Under the pieces are notes generated by a model. That model saw nothing but the letters and a program-made list of their open reading frames with translations. It had not been told where the DNA came from and made no database searches. Made by a program: the position numbers and the translations under genes. A stretch of DNA of 64,000 bases from Cloeon dipterum (Eukaryota; Arthropoda; Insecta; Ephemeroptera; Baetidae), in NCBI RefSeq assembly GCF_949628265.1, contig NC_088788.1, positions 34,086,335-34,150,334 on the forward strand, read 5' to 3'. Below, piece by piece: positions 1 through 12,077 of this stretch. Positions within the stretch are counted from its first letter, which is position 1, and the number at the start of each line of letters is the position of its first letter.

Positions 1-1242
1 TCTTCTATTTAATTTCAAAAAAGAAAATTGAACATCTTTGGGTAGCATATTATTTTTAAATAGCTTTGTTTTTTAACGGCCGCAGGCATCTACCACTTCT
101 TCAAAATGAAACAAAACATGATTTAATTCAATAATTATAGCAAATTCCATGGGTATGTGCCAAGAAGCAATAATAAATCTCGTTTTGAAATGTTTTGTAT
201 GCTGCTATGGTAAAAGAGAACTGACAATGAGAAACGGACTCCTTTATAAATCGGCTCGGTTCCAATGAATAAAATGCTAATTTTATTACAAAATTCAAAC
301 ACTGCAGGCGCATCACATGAATTGCTAAGAGCATATTATTCAGGTTTATGTTTATTTCACATAGCTCGACTATTGACAAAACGTGCGAGTGCTCTGCCAA
401 TTCTCCTCCCTTTTTTCGCATGCTCGCAATAAAAGCGGCCGCGGTCGCGGAGCGTTCCTCCGCAGTCATAATACACTTCCAACCCTTTCCGTCCCGAATC
501 ACTGCTTGGTGTATGCTTGGTGTCTACATATTCCCACCCAAACGTCTCATGCATGCGTGCATTCTCTATTCCTATATACATACTGACGGGTTCTTGGCCA
601 CACGCGCGGCGCATTCGCTCTCTCCTGGTGCAGAGTTCGCTCGCTCTGTCTCTTTGTTGACTTTTCATCTTGGGTGTAAATACCTCGCGGCGCTGAACTA
701 CTGCTCGCAATGACTGCCCTCCTCTTTTGATCATGCGTGTTTGTTTTGCGACAAGCCAAATTTGGTGATTTATTAGCACTTGTGGTCGAAAGGGCGGGCG
801 GATCGACCCCCGGGGCAAAATCGACACCACCAGAGCAAATCACCCAAAACCAGGCTCCAGGCTCCAGCTCTGGCACTGATTTGTTAACAATCAATCTTCG
901 AGGGGAAAGCATCACCGCCATTTGAGGAGAATTGTGTTTCTCAATTCAGTATCTGGAGATTGTAGCAAATTAAAAAATTTAGTAATTATAATTACCAAGA
1001 AACACGCTTTCTAGACGAGTCAAGGTAGGCAACAAAAGAGAGCCACGTTTTCCAGGAAATCCTGTTCGAATGGAAAACTATTAATTGAATTGAAAAGGCT
1101 TCGGGGAAAGATTCGATCAAGAGTTTTGCGCTCCTTCTCTGCAGACGGGAGGCATAGTCGGCTTTCTCGTGTGTGGGCTGGTTGGCTGGATGGATGGCTG
1201 GATGGATGGATTGGCACATAAAAGTTGGAGCTTGGGAGGCAG

Positions 1243-1336
1243 TGACGTAACTGGGCCCATCTGAACCGATCCCGGCGCGGGGTGGGTTATTAGAGAGAGA
1301 GAGAGAGAGAGAGAGAGCGCCATGGCGCTGACGTCA
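1243..1336. promoter_or_regulatory. two CRE-like motifs flanking a GA tract
   Basis: A half-conserved CRE (TGACGTAA, 1243-1250) and a perfect palindromic CRE (TGACGTCA, 1329-1336) sit on either side of a GA microsatellite. CREs bind CREB/ATF-type bZIP factors, and GA tracts bind GAGA-type factors in insects. Together with the locally raised GC content this could be a cis-regulatory element or promoter. That is inference from motifs only; no transcript start was identified. Confidence 0.25.
1292..1318. repeat. (GA)n microsatellite
   Basis: An uninterrupted GA dinucleotide tract of about 13 units. A second shorter, G-extended GA tract follows at about 1484-1503. Confidence 0.95.
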
Positions 1337-3479
1337 CGCCTGTATACCAACAAACTTGAAGGGTTCATGACATTATAACGCGTCTGTGAATGAAAATTTT
1401 CCCTCCTTCGCCGGCGGTGAATAACGCGTTCGCCTCGGCATGCCGATGAATGTTCTACATACTGATCCGACGAGTGCAGCTAGCAGAGAGAGAGAGGGGG
1501 GGGAGACGCGTCAGACCCTCGCACTCTTAGGATTCTATACGTTTTAGTTTGTGGTGAATTTTTTGCATTTGTTTAGTCTGATCTGATGTAAACCAAGTTT
1601 CGTGGTAAAAATTTCAATAACGGAGGCGGGATCTAAGCTAGGTGGGTCCGCTGTTGGAAAGGGTCTCAGATTTTGATGAAATTTGATGGAGATGTTGCTC
1701 TAGTGGACCTCAGGTCAACCCTAAAATTTGACTACTTTGCAATTTTAAATAATTTTTTTTTCATGGAATTATAATTATAGTTAGAGTAAAGATAAATTGA
1801 TAAATAAGGTATTTAAAATGATCCAAATTCAACGCCCAACAATCAGCCACGTTGACAATAAACTTTGTAGGTCAAAGGTCAATAAAGTTTGAACTAGATT
1901 TTAAGTAACTCCTGCATATTGAAGGGTAATTTTATTTTTGAGATTGCCGAAATGTGCTTCATTTAATAAGAAAATCCTTTGAAAGATAGTTTTCCGTATT
2001 TTTGAGAATTTCGAATTTAAATTAAAAAAAACCTTTTTCCCCTAAATAGACTTTAATTGCAATGACACAAGTTTCACACATTTTTCGGGAAGATTTGGTA
2101 ACTAAGTGATTCCTCTTGTAAAGTTATGAGTTTTTGAGATGGTTTATTGAAATCAACCCTCACTCTCAGGGGGTGAGTTATTGTTAATTATTAAATTTCG
2201 CTTAATTTGACCGTCATTGGTGTCGTTCCCTATGTTTTTTATTTGACGTTTAACTTGCTTCCTTCCGCTCTGCGTGACCTATTGAAGCGTTTGGAGCACT
2301 TCGGGCTGCATTCGGCATGACTTTTGTGTCCACTAACAGGAAATATGCTTCATAAGAACTAAAAGAAATCGATCAAAATAAAAATTTCCCCTACTGTTTA
2401 AATTCTACAAACAAAATCGCATCTTAAGAGTTAATTCCTTGTTAGACTGAACTGACTTGAATTTGGTAGAAATGATCTTAACCTAAATTAAAAACATGTT
2501 TTTCTCTCGACCTCGTTTGTTCAGTATAAACATAATTGCAGCTGTCCACTCCTGCGGTTTGCAGCAATTACGCGACCATTTGCCACGAGTTAACTTCCTT
2601 TCGGTGCACAGCAAACAAACGGCATATATTTATGTGCCAGTGTGTGCGCATTTTCCACTTAAACACCGCACTTATTATCGCGCATGGGGCACACAATGAA
2701 TGTTGCATGAGGCCGCGCGCAGCAAGTTTAAAGTCACTCAGCTAAGCATGCAAATCAGCGGCCCAAATACGACCGACTCGGGTGCATCAAGGCCACCCCG
2801 GCCGTGCACCCGGCCGTCGCTGAGGATGCAATTTGCACAGTCCCCGGCCCCGGAGAACCTTTTGAAGTTGTAACCCTTTCCCCCAGCGAATGTAGATATT
2901 TATGCCGGCCATGTACTTTTCCGGCCGCGCATAATGTGCGGCAATTCGCGGATAATGCAATCCGGTGACCCGACACCACATCAAACGTGATGCAAAATTC
3001 ATGGGAATTTTCCCGACGGGCCGCAGATATGGGAAAACAATTAATCCAAACAAGCGCACGTGTGGTGTGGCCCGCTGCGAGTTTCGTTGGTTTAGTCGTC
3101 AGCGAAATGTGCTGGCTGGTTGTTGTTTCAACTTGAGCTAACAACGCTTTGGCCAGGCACGGTAAATTTGAAACCCGCGTTGGTTGCAGCCAGAAATATG
3201 TCGAAACGCGGCCAAAATCGTGTGTGAATTTTGAAAAACATTCCTGCCTAGTTATTCATAAACATATTATCTCGTTTGGCGACGTGAGCCAGCATCTAAA
3301 TATGCCAAAAAAGATTTTTATTTTGCTCTGGCAAAGTTTGCCTGTTTAGACTTGAAGAAAAATTATGCTAATTTCGTAAAATTGAGCCAGTTTTACGCTC
3401 AGCTTCTACAGAAGAGAAGAAGGGAATCCGTGAAATGAAATATATTTCTAAAAAGAGGTTGGAAATTTACAAACTTTTA

Positions 3480-3880
3480 CAGGTCCGTGTGTTTGTGCAA
3501 AAAGCTTTACGGAAAATTTTTGAAAAATCCCTTTCACCTTTCCCAGTTGAAAAAAGCTAACAATTTCTCAGGTCGCCTTTTAAATTTTTTGAGAAAAGCG
3601 GCAAGCACTGTATCCTTATTGGAAATCATGGTTAATTTCGCTAGAAGGGAGGTTTACCTCATAATTCGCACATCATAGGATAGATCACGACGAGAGGGAT
3701 CGAAATCCAGCAAAAAAATCATGCACAAACCGAGAAAATTGGCAAAATCTAATATTTAACTGTTCCTCCTTGGTCTTGATTTGATTATTGAACATAAACT
3801 GTTGCTAAATTTCACAAACAATAAACCGCTTAGTGCAAAATGTTCTTAATTGCTGGCCTGTAAAGCTCAACTGGAACAAA
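3480..3880 (+). repeat. dispersed repeat family A, copy 1
   Basis: About 400 bp related to five other stretches in the window. Shared landmarks in order are a TTAAATTTTTTGAG-like segment, a motif ending in CTCATAATTCGCACA, a GATAGATCACGACGAGAGGG-like core (about 3680-3700), GCTAAATTTCACAAACAATAA (about 3801-3822, slightly variable between copies) and TGTAAAGCTC (about 3858-3868). No ORF and no clear terminal inverted repeats are visible. The type of element is unknown; it could be a MITE, a SINE or a fragment of a larger transposon. Boundaries are approximate. Confidence 0.6.
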
Positions 3881-4654
3881 ATTTTCCCTGTGGAGGAAAG
3901 TCAGTAAAATTGTTCAAGCTCTTCCGTGTTACGCTTAAGGGTTTAGCCTAGAGATATTTTCCTTTCCCTTTTCCTTATTTCCTGCCTCGTGGAGAGTAAA
4001 CTGAGAAAAAAATGAGGAAAGGGGCTCTAGAAAATTAGCATGAAGTCGCTCAAAGATCGTTCCAACAAGGAAAGAATTAGCATATAACACACGAACAACT
4101 TTAAAATTTACATGTTTTTCGCAAAGAGTTTTAACCTTTTAATTTTGTTCATCCAACAGAAAAAATCATCATCGTGAGTACAATCGAAAGTCTAGAACTG
4201 TCTTTGATGCAAATGCTCGAGACACAAATCAGTTTATAAAATAAAGTTTTGCATTTCAAGAGTCTAAAAATAGCGTTGGCAAGTTGTTGGTTTGATATTC
4301 TTAAATAAGAGGCCAACATGAAATATTGTTTTTAGGCTGCTCTCTGTTGTAAAGCAGCGAGCCAGTTGGTTGTTTCTCTCGACGAACAATTCGTGTCATT
4401 TCGGTCCAAAAACAGAGAGCGAGTAGTAAAAAAAATAAGCGTGGTGAGTGTCGCGAGTAAAAACTCAAAGCAACCATGAAGGTTATCGGCGCGTAAAACA
4501 AAAAGCCGCTGCGGCAATAAACATGCCATTGATTGCCAAAATAGCTCTCGCTCGCGCTGCAAATCTCTCTCGAGCGCTCTCATTCATATTGTATAAACAA
4601 ATAGCGAACGCATTATATTTTATTTATTAGTACTGGCGCGAGCAAGGCGAAGCT

Positions 4655-4680
4655 GGCGGGCGGGCGGGCGGGCGGCGGGC
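4655..4680. repeat. (GGGC)n tract in the RGS 5' leader region
   Basis: Tandem GGGC units in a GC-rich segment just upstream of the first RGS coding exon. If transcribed it would lie in the 5' UTR and could form G-rich structure. Confidence 0.8.
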
Positions 4681-4797
4681 GCGAGTGAGAAGGGCGAAAG
4701 GGCGCTTGCGTACTCGGCCGCATACCCGTGCGGCAAAGAAACTAAACCAAAAGTGAATCGGCAGCCTCTGGAAGCGGACGCCCTCTCAGTGGTCGAA

Positions 4798-4886
4798 ATG
4801 TGCCGTCGGCGACGCTTGTGCCGACAATGAGCAGCAAGCTTCGGCCGAAAGGATGCTGCCAGAGCCCGTGGTCAGATCGCAATTAG
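4798..4886 (+). promoter_or_regulatory. two overlapping uORFs before the RGS start codon
   Basis: uORF1 is an 11-codon frame (4798-4830, including its stop). Its TGA overlaps the ATG of uORF2 (4827-4886) as ATGA. uORF2 is in another frame, runs across the first RGS ATG at 4853 and stops 5 nt before the second in-frame ATG at 4892. This arrangement could suppress initiation at 4853 and favour reinitiation or leaky scanning to 4892. It assumes the transcript starts upstream of 4798, which the sequence alone does not show. Confidence 0.4.
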
Positions 4887-6490
4887 CCGAAATGAGCGGC
4901 AAATGGAAGGGCGTCGTGCAGCGCATCCGAAAAAGGTATCACTTTCTTCCCTCTCGCGCCGCTTGCTTGCTTGCTTGCGCTCTCTTTGGGCCAAAAATAT
5001 TCGAATTTATTTGCCAACGGGACGCGTATAACTCTCGGAATTCCGCCGCTGGAAACATTCAAATCTGCTTTGTGTAGCGTTAAACGATTTACGACCTCTT
5101 GCTTGTCACACTAAAAAATAGTAGTAGCGCACTGGCCTCTCGTCGCGCGTTTTTCATTCGCAAAGGGACCTTTTTTCCTATGTCCTTTCAAAAGCTGCGT
5201 ACTCGAAAAACCAAGTTTTTATCAAGAATCGCTACGTGCAAGTGGAAAATAACAAATGTCGCAAAATTCCCGCTATCGCAACGCATTTCCGGCTAGATTT
5301 CTAGGTTATCGCTTAGCGTTAGGAATTATCTTAGCCGGACAATTGCAAACATGTTTGTGCTTTCAGTCACAGCATTTTTACTTCGAAATTGTTTCAAAAT
5401 AGGAGCGTGCTTATTCAATGTTAAGCAATGGCAAAGTTGAGGAATTCAACATCCTTCTTTTAAAGGTTATTTGAAGAAAATTTTAAGCTTTAAGGTTAAA
5501 ATTGATTGGCATCTGTTACAACTGATAAGCATTTGGCAGCTGGTTCTAAAGACTAACGTTTCCGTTTTCGAACATTCTGTTTCAGTAAAAATCAGTTAAA
5601 TTGTGATTTAATCTAGACTCTATTATTCTAAATTTTGTTGACTATCACAACATAAACATTTTTCTGCTGAATTATGGTATAATCTCAAAGAAATGCAAAT
5701 AATTAAAATATCGTAATGAATGCCGGTGCAAACCTAAATTAAATTCTGATCCACGCGTTTTGATCGATTTTGCCTCCCGTAGAGAATACAAATAACAGAA
5801 TTCCAGCAAGAAATATTTCCGAACTTTGCCCTTGATTGTGCCTGGCTAGCGTATCAATCACTATTTCCTGGCGTGATAAGGCAGGGCAAAAACTTGAAAA
5901 GGTTGTATTCGACTTTGCTCCCTAATTCCTGGCAGAAAGTGCAAGAATCATAAATCAAAGCTGAACGCATGACAGACTTCTTTGCTGCCAAAAAGTACAC
6001 ATTCGCTTTTTTCACGCGCGCCGGATATCAGAGCGAACAGAACTTTTCATAGGGCAGACTTGCAGAAGTGTGTTGCCTGCCTGAAGGCGCCCTGCACGAC
6101 ACAACAAGCTGAAAAATTACAAGAAAGCGTTTCAATAGCTCTTGTGTGTAGTAAAAAAAGTGCACGAGCACATAGAGACCCGCTCAAAATACACTGCTCG
6201 CAAGGGCGCGGAGAAAAGAATCGGCTCGCGTTGTTGCATATTTCATGGAAACTTTACGGCCGCTCGAGTTTTGGTTGTGTGTCACGTTCCGGCAATAACT
6301 CGCGTGGCCGGAGCACTGTTTTACGGGCCAAGTAATTGATTTCGAATTTTACCAAATTACCGCAGACGGACGGATCGAAGCGGCTGCGAAATAAAACATT
6401 GCAATATGCCCGGCCGCGGTTGCAAACAACGGCCCACTTTGGCGTGCACACAAAAACTACGTACGAAGCGGTATAAAATGGAGCCGCGCG

Positions 6491-6521
<31 letters not shown>

Positions 6522-9500
6522 TTTTAAACTCCCTTTCTGCGTCCGTTTCGGTATGGTGGAATAGACATCATCCGCCTTCCATGCTGCGCCGGTGGTGACT
6601 TTTGCCCTATGATAAAATGCGGCGCCACTCAATGGCCCATCATACTGTCTCTTTTTGAAAGAACGTCGTGTTTGCGTCTCGCTTCAATCGCAACTTCTTC
6701 CTGGGCTGCGAAGAGCGCTAGATTGGAACAGCTCAAGGATCTCGTCAAGTTTTAAATTTTTATTTCTTTGTTTGCGTGCGAGAAGTCTCTGTACCTTCGA
6801 TTTTTTCCTTGTTGATTTTCCATTAATATCTATAGAAATGCGAGAACACTGCTATGGTTTTTCTCTGATTCAGAATCACTCCCTGAAACGCCCATAGCAG
6901 CAGAAGCAACATGAGATGCATTTCAAAGTTAAAAAAAATAAATCTGAAAAAATTCGCTGAATCCATTTTTTTCTCGTAAGAACCCTTCGTTAAATGCCTC
7001 TGGTAGATCGATTGCCGTTTATGCTTCAAATGAGCGAAAACCGACTTTTAGGTGCCTATACAATTGCAGCTAAAGAGTTGTTCTAATGATTTACAATCAC
7101 AGAAACAATTTAAAGGTTGATTTTAACTGCGAGTGAAAAAAACCCAAAATCGAAGACAGCAGCAAAAAAGGCTAAGCTCAAATATCAAAATTTCCTGGAC
7201 GCTGATTGACTAACGCAACGCGCATGTCAGCAGCTTCCCCGCAATTTAAAACACGTGTGAGCTGCATTGCTGATGTTAAGGAGCTGCTGACATGCGCGTT
7301 GCGTCAACCAATCAGCGTTTTTGCCGTCTTCTTTGATTTACGTGACTTCATTCGCAGTTAAATTGATTCATACCAACTTTTAATATCTTTCTGCGATAAA
7401 AAGCTCTTTAGCTCCAAGGAGACACCAAACCATCGGTTTTCCATTCATCGATCGGTTGCAGAATGGTGAGCGATATACAAGAGGCGTTTAACATAGGGTT
7501 CTTAATGGACATAAAATGCGTTTAGGGATTTTTTGGGGACGCGTATCTCTCTTTAAGATCTCTACTCTGCACCTTTGTTTTCCTGTGAACTAATTTTAAA
7601 AAGGTTTTTGCCACACAATTTATTTGTGAGTGTTTTATATTCAATAAAATTAATTGTATTGAAACCACGTGCTAATTAATGTACTAAAATTCTCTTCTTA
7701 AACACCTGCAAACTCGTTTATTTTTAAATTAATTGGAAGTTTTCCAATTTTAACACTCTAGATTTTTTATAATAAATGTATCATATAAAAATTTATTTGC
7801 CCTAATAAAAAGCAGCTTAAATATTCTCAAGAAGAAGAAAATTAGGTTGCCCTTGACAAACTAATCTTAACTCAGAATCAGTAAATATGGCTGAATTTTT
7901 AGTATATTAATTCCTTTCTTAAAGAAGTAAAACGGTGCGGGCGATGCTGCGAAATCAGCATTTCCGCTGAAAAGCAGCACACCCACAAACTATAGACATA
8001 TCAGCCGTAATCCTTGCCAGGGCGGTGAACCGCACGCAGAGCCCTCTGCGCGTATTTTCCGCTGCGCTGGCTGGTAAGAAGAATGTATCTTTTGTGGGGC
8101 CAGCAAACAGCATAATATTTATCCAGCAGCCATTTGGCCAGGCAGCCAGGCGGCTGGTTGGTCGGTCGGTCGGTCGGGGTGACTCACTTGAAGAGCAGTC
8201 CGTCTGTGCTGCCATCGCGGCGTCGCGATAATTTTCGCGCACACCTCGGAATAGCTCGCTGCGCTGCGTGCATGTTTGCTTTCTGATAAATAGGTTTGAT
8301 TGATTATTAACGAGCAATAATCGCTCGTGACGCAAGCCCCGGCAAGCCAGCTGGAGCACAATTTTCATGCTAGACCTGCTGATTGCGAAAAGGATTAGCT
8401 CCTTTGTCGGGGAAATTACTCTCGCACTGCTTTCATTTCAAGCTCTCGCCGACCCCAACTCATTGTTGCTGCAAAGTTGATTGCCCAGCCCCGCGGGAAA
8501 TGAGCACTATTATCTAATTGACTCGCCTTTGAGTTTCCGTGATCTTTAATTTTAGTTCCGCATACTTGAATCTATTTCATTCATCCCTGACATTAATGTC
8601 GCTGAAATAAATTTCGTTGGTAAAAGCAGAATACCTAAAAAATAAACTCTTTCGGAATGATCTTTACAGTCACAAAGATTGACCCTTTATAGCAACAGAA
8701 ATATTCAAATTTAGGAAACCTACAAGCCATTTGTGTGTGTATTTACAAATAGATGGCGATTTCATTGTACGGAAGTGTAACTTGCTCCTGTTCTTTGTAT
8801 TGACCATGCTATAAAGTAAATAAAATTAATTGAATTGAATCAATTAACCTTTGCAAATCAACTAATTGATTTATTTAATTACAATGTTGTGGATATATGA
8901 GTTTTTGTGTGAATCAATCTTTGACAATTATAAACGTCTAAATCCGAATTTACGGCAAATATTTCCCGAAAAGGAAATTCAAAATCCCTTTTTGACGTCA
9001 AAAAATTAAATTTATGATATAAAACATGGCAGCAAACAGGTAAACTTTTGTATTCTATCCCGGAAATATCAGCCAAAAATTGTTTTGCATCACCATCATA
9101 TATTCTTGTTTATTCTTGCAATGGTCAATACATCAATGAACACTAAAAACATATTTTCCCCAAAAGTCCAAAATAATCAAACTTTGTTTAGTTTCATCAT
9201 TTTATGCCTCAGTTGTTCTGCCTGTGTCATGTGTAACAATTCACAAATCTAACTGTTAAAGTTTTAATTCTCCTAAACTAACTAAACTCAACTCAGTTTG
9301 GATTACCATATGCGACGCAATTTTCCGTAGCTACAGTCTCTCCCCTTTCTCGCAGCACCACGAATAAACTCCTCTACGTCAAGTAGCTCTATTGTGAGGC
9401 GACGTCAAAGTTTGTGTTTGTACATAATAAATGCCAAATTAAGGGTAGGACGCACGAGTTAACTTGGAGGGCGCCGAGATAAAAAATTCAATGGTGAAAA

Positions 9501-12029
9501 GAGTCGGAGAGGTGCTTTATTTGGGTATCGATTCGCAGCCACATGTCAGCAATTTCCAAGTGTGTGCCGCCGCCGAATCCTGCTTCATCAGCGACTTTTA
9601 TTTTCTAAAGGCTAGCTCTACATAAGCTCTCTTTTCTCTCACTCATTGCGTGGCGGAGAGGATGGCGCACGCATTTTCTATTGCCTCTTGAGCGAGCGGC
9701 AAACTGCAAAGGCGATAAGATTTTTATAAACCGTGAGCACGGCGCACACAATTAATCGCAGCCCGATATCTCGTCGTCGCGGCGTGAAATAAAAAAACGT
9801 CGGTGCATGCAGCATGTGCGCCCCAGATATTCAATATTATGTTTCAAAATGGCCATTTGTATAATTGCAATACAAAGTATTAAATTTATAAATTATTTTT
9901 TTTCTGAGTCAACTACTTTTATTTTTTTATTATGTTTGATTTTTAACTGAGTGTCAAAAGCGAAGCCAATAAATATCATTAATATACTGATGATAAATTA
10001 ATTAGGGTGTTTCCACAAGGTTTTTGAGATACAGAGGGTCAAAGGTTTAAAAATGGGTTCAGGTTAATTGTAATAAAATAAAAATTTCACGATCGGAATA
10101 ATTTTTTCCCTCGGCACAATGCTTGGTGCCACTTCTGAGGTCAGACAAGGCCACTAGAACAGGTTAGATATCGAATCCTGGCGTCAGGGTTCCCCTTAAA
10201 CGATCAATATCATTAAATTCACATGTGTGGTTACTTTACCGACACCTGACGGGTTCTGTATTGGTTTGATCTGCAATATCTACACACCGTTGGAACGGCC
10301 AAGTCGAGAGCTTTCAGAATATGTTTAATTCGACCATCAGGAACGAGATTATGAGCACATTCATGATAATATATCGCCTATTTTTTTAAAGTTTCAATCA
10401 CGTCGAATTTTTAACAAAAAACTTGTTATCGGGAAAGGAAGTTAAATTTACCGCAGAGATGGAATAATTCGGAAGGCTGTTTTTGTAGAAACGCGTAGAA
10501 ACTGACACAACATCAGTTGAAAAATATTAGTATATCGTGCTTAATTACCTCCAACAAACAACTGCCGTCAATGCAAAACTTTTGATTGAGAGAGAACGAG
10601 TTAGCACGTATTCATTCCATTCAACAACTCTCCTGCTCACAAACATCTGAATATAATTGTATAAATACGCGGAATTATTGCGCCAAAGAGTGGGGAGGAG
10701 CTAATTAATTTAATGCGACGCTTAATTTGCAGCGACACTCAATGGCAACTTGATACACACACACACACACACACACACTTTCCAGCTTGTTTACGCAGAG
10801 AATATTTATTTCGCTTTGAAAATGCGTCATCGCTCACGCCGGGCGCAAACACGTGCACCGCTGCCGCACATATATGGTGCGCGCGGGTTGGTTGCTTGTC
10901 GTCGGCTTGGTTGACAGCTTGATTGCAATCAAATGGAATTGTGTCTCTGCGCTGAATGCTGCCGGGAATCGTATGCTGCATGCAATTTAATTGGGTCATG
11001 CCGCGCGCCTTTCATTTTCTGCCCTGCACGTTCGCTCGTGGATTAGAGTGCACCGCGCTGAATACAACTATTTCTCTGAATTTCATTCATTCCGTGACTC
11101 TCTGCCATGCACCAGATAAATTTTCAATTATGCTCGAGTGCTGCTCGGTCATCCAGCCAGTTGCTTTGTTGTGCATATTTTAAGAGCTCTTAATAATTTC
11201 TGGATAGTATTCTGGCATTTTTATTTGGTTTCTAGATATTTGTTGCCTACATAATGATTTTGAACTTCGTGAAACGCTTAAGATATTGAAGTAAAATCTC
11301 TTCCGGGGTTGTATGTATTTTTAGGGATAAATAGATAAGCAGGTTTCATCTTAAAATTCTTATCTAATGAAAGCCTTATTTTGATTTAAATTTCTATGAA
11401 ACGTTAAAAACCTGTTGCTAGTGGAATTGTATCAAAGTTTTTCTCGCTAATTTATAGCTTTTATTTTTTCTGTAACTAACAAAGGGGTAGGAGTAAATCA
11501 AATAATTGAAATTGGGGATTAGTTATCAATTATAAAAGTATTTTTTCATCCTAAAAACCTTTGGTTCTTTTTGACCATGATATCACCACAGTATCAATAA
11601 GCTTTATAACTAAAAATTTTGTTTTCTCTTATTCCTCTATAAAGCTCTGTTAGGATAAGAGGACTTGCACTTCATGAAACGCTTATCTTCTTTAACTTGA
11701 TTTAATTTGGTATTTATGTTTCCAAGTATTTACCCACTTGTGATTTATCTGCGGTCTACTGTGCACTTTTGTTCAGTCAGAAAACTGGCTGTCGGGAAAA
11801 AGCGATAAAAACGCCGATTCGAGTGATAAACAGAAAGAGCTATTAACCACAAGCGATTTTATGGGGAGATTAATCCCAAAAAGCAAGTGCTTCAAGAATT
11901 TAGGTCAGTCAACAAGGCAGTGAATTTTTGCACCGATTCAATGTTCACCCGGGGTGGCTTTTTGATTTGCAAGACTGCACAGCTGCATAACGAAAAACAG
12001 CTGAATCGATTCTCTGGCAGGAGTGAGTG

Positions 12030-12077
<48 letters not shown>

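Larger units (their letters stand above)
1..4797. other. non-coding region upstream of the RGS gene
   Basis: No coding exon could be supported here. ORFs of 60-157 codons exist on both strands but resemble no family I know and are not flanked by convincing splice sites. The stretch holds GA tracts near 1.3 and 1.5 kb, a TGGA-type tract near 1.18-1.21 kb, CRE-like motifs, a GC-rich patch at 2.76-3.1 kb and one copy of dispersed repeat family A at about 3.48-3.88 kb. It could contain promoters or upstream exons of the RGS gene, including the cysteine-string exon expected from its relatives, but no such exon was recognised. Confidence 0.6.

Noticed and set aside
2755..3144. 129-codon minus-strand ORF
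   Set aside because: Lies in a local GC-rich patch where stops are rare. No domain, no signal and no splice context.
10140..10200. TATCGAATCCTGG resembling a tRNA B box (possible tRNA-derived SINE)
   Set aside because: No convincing A box at the right distance and no cloverleaf. Only one copy seen in the window.
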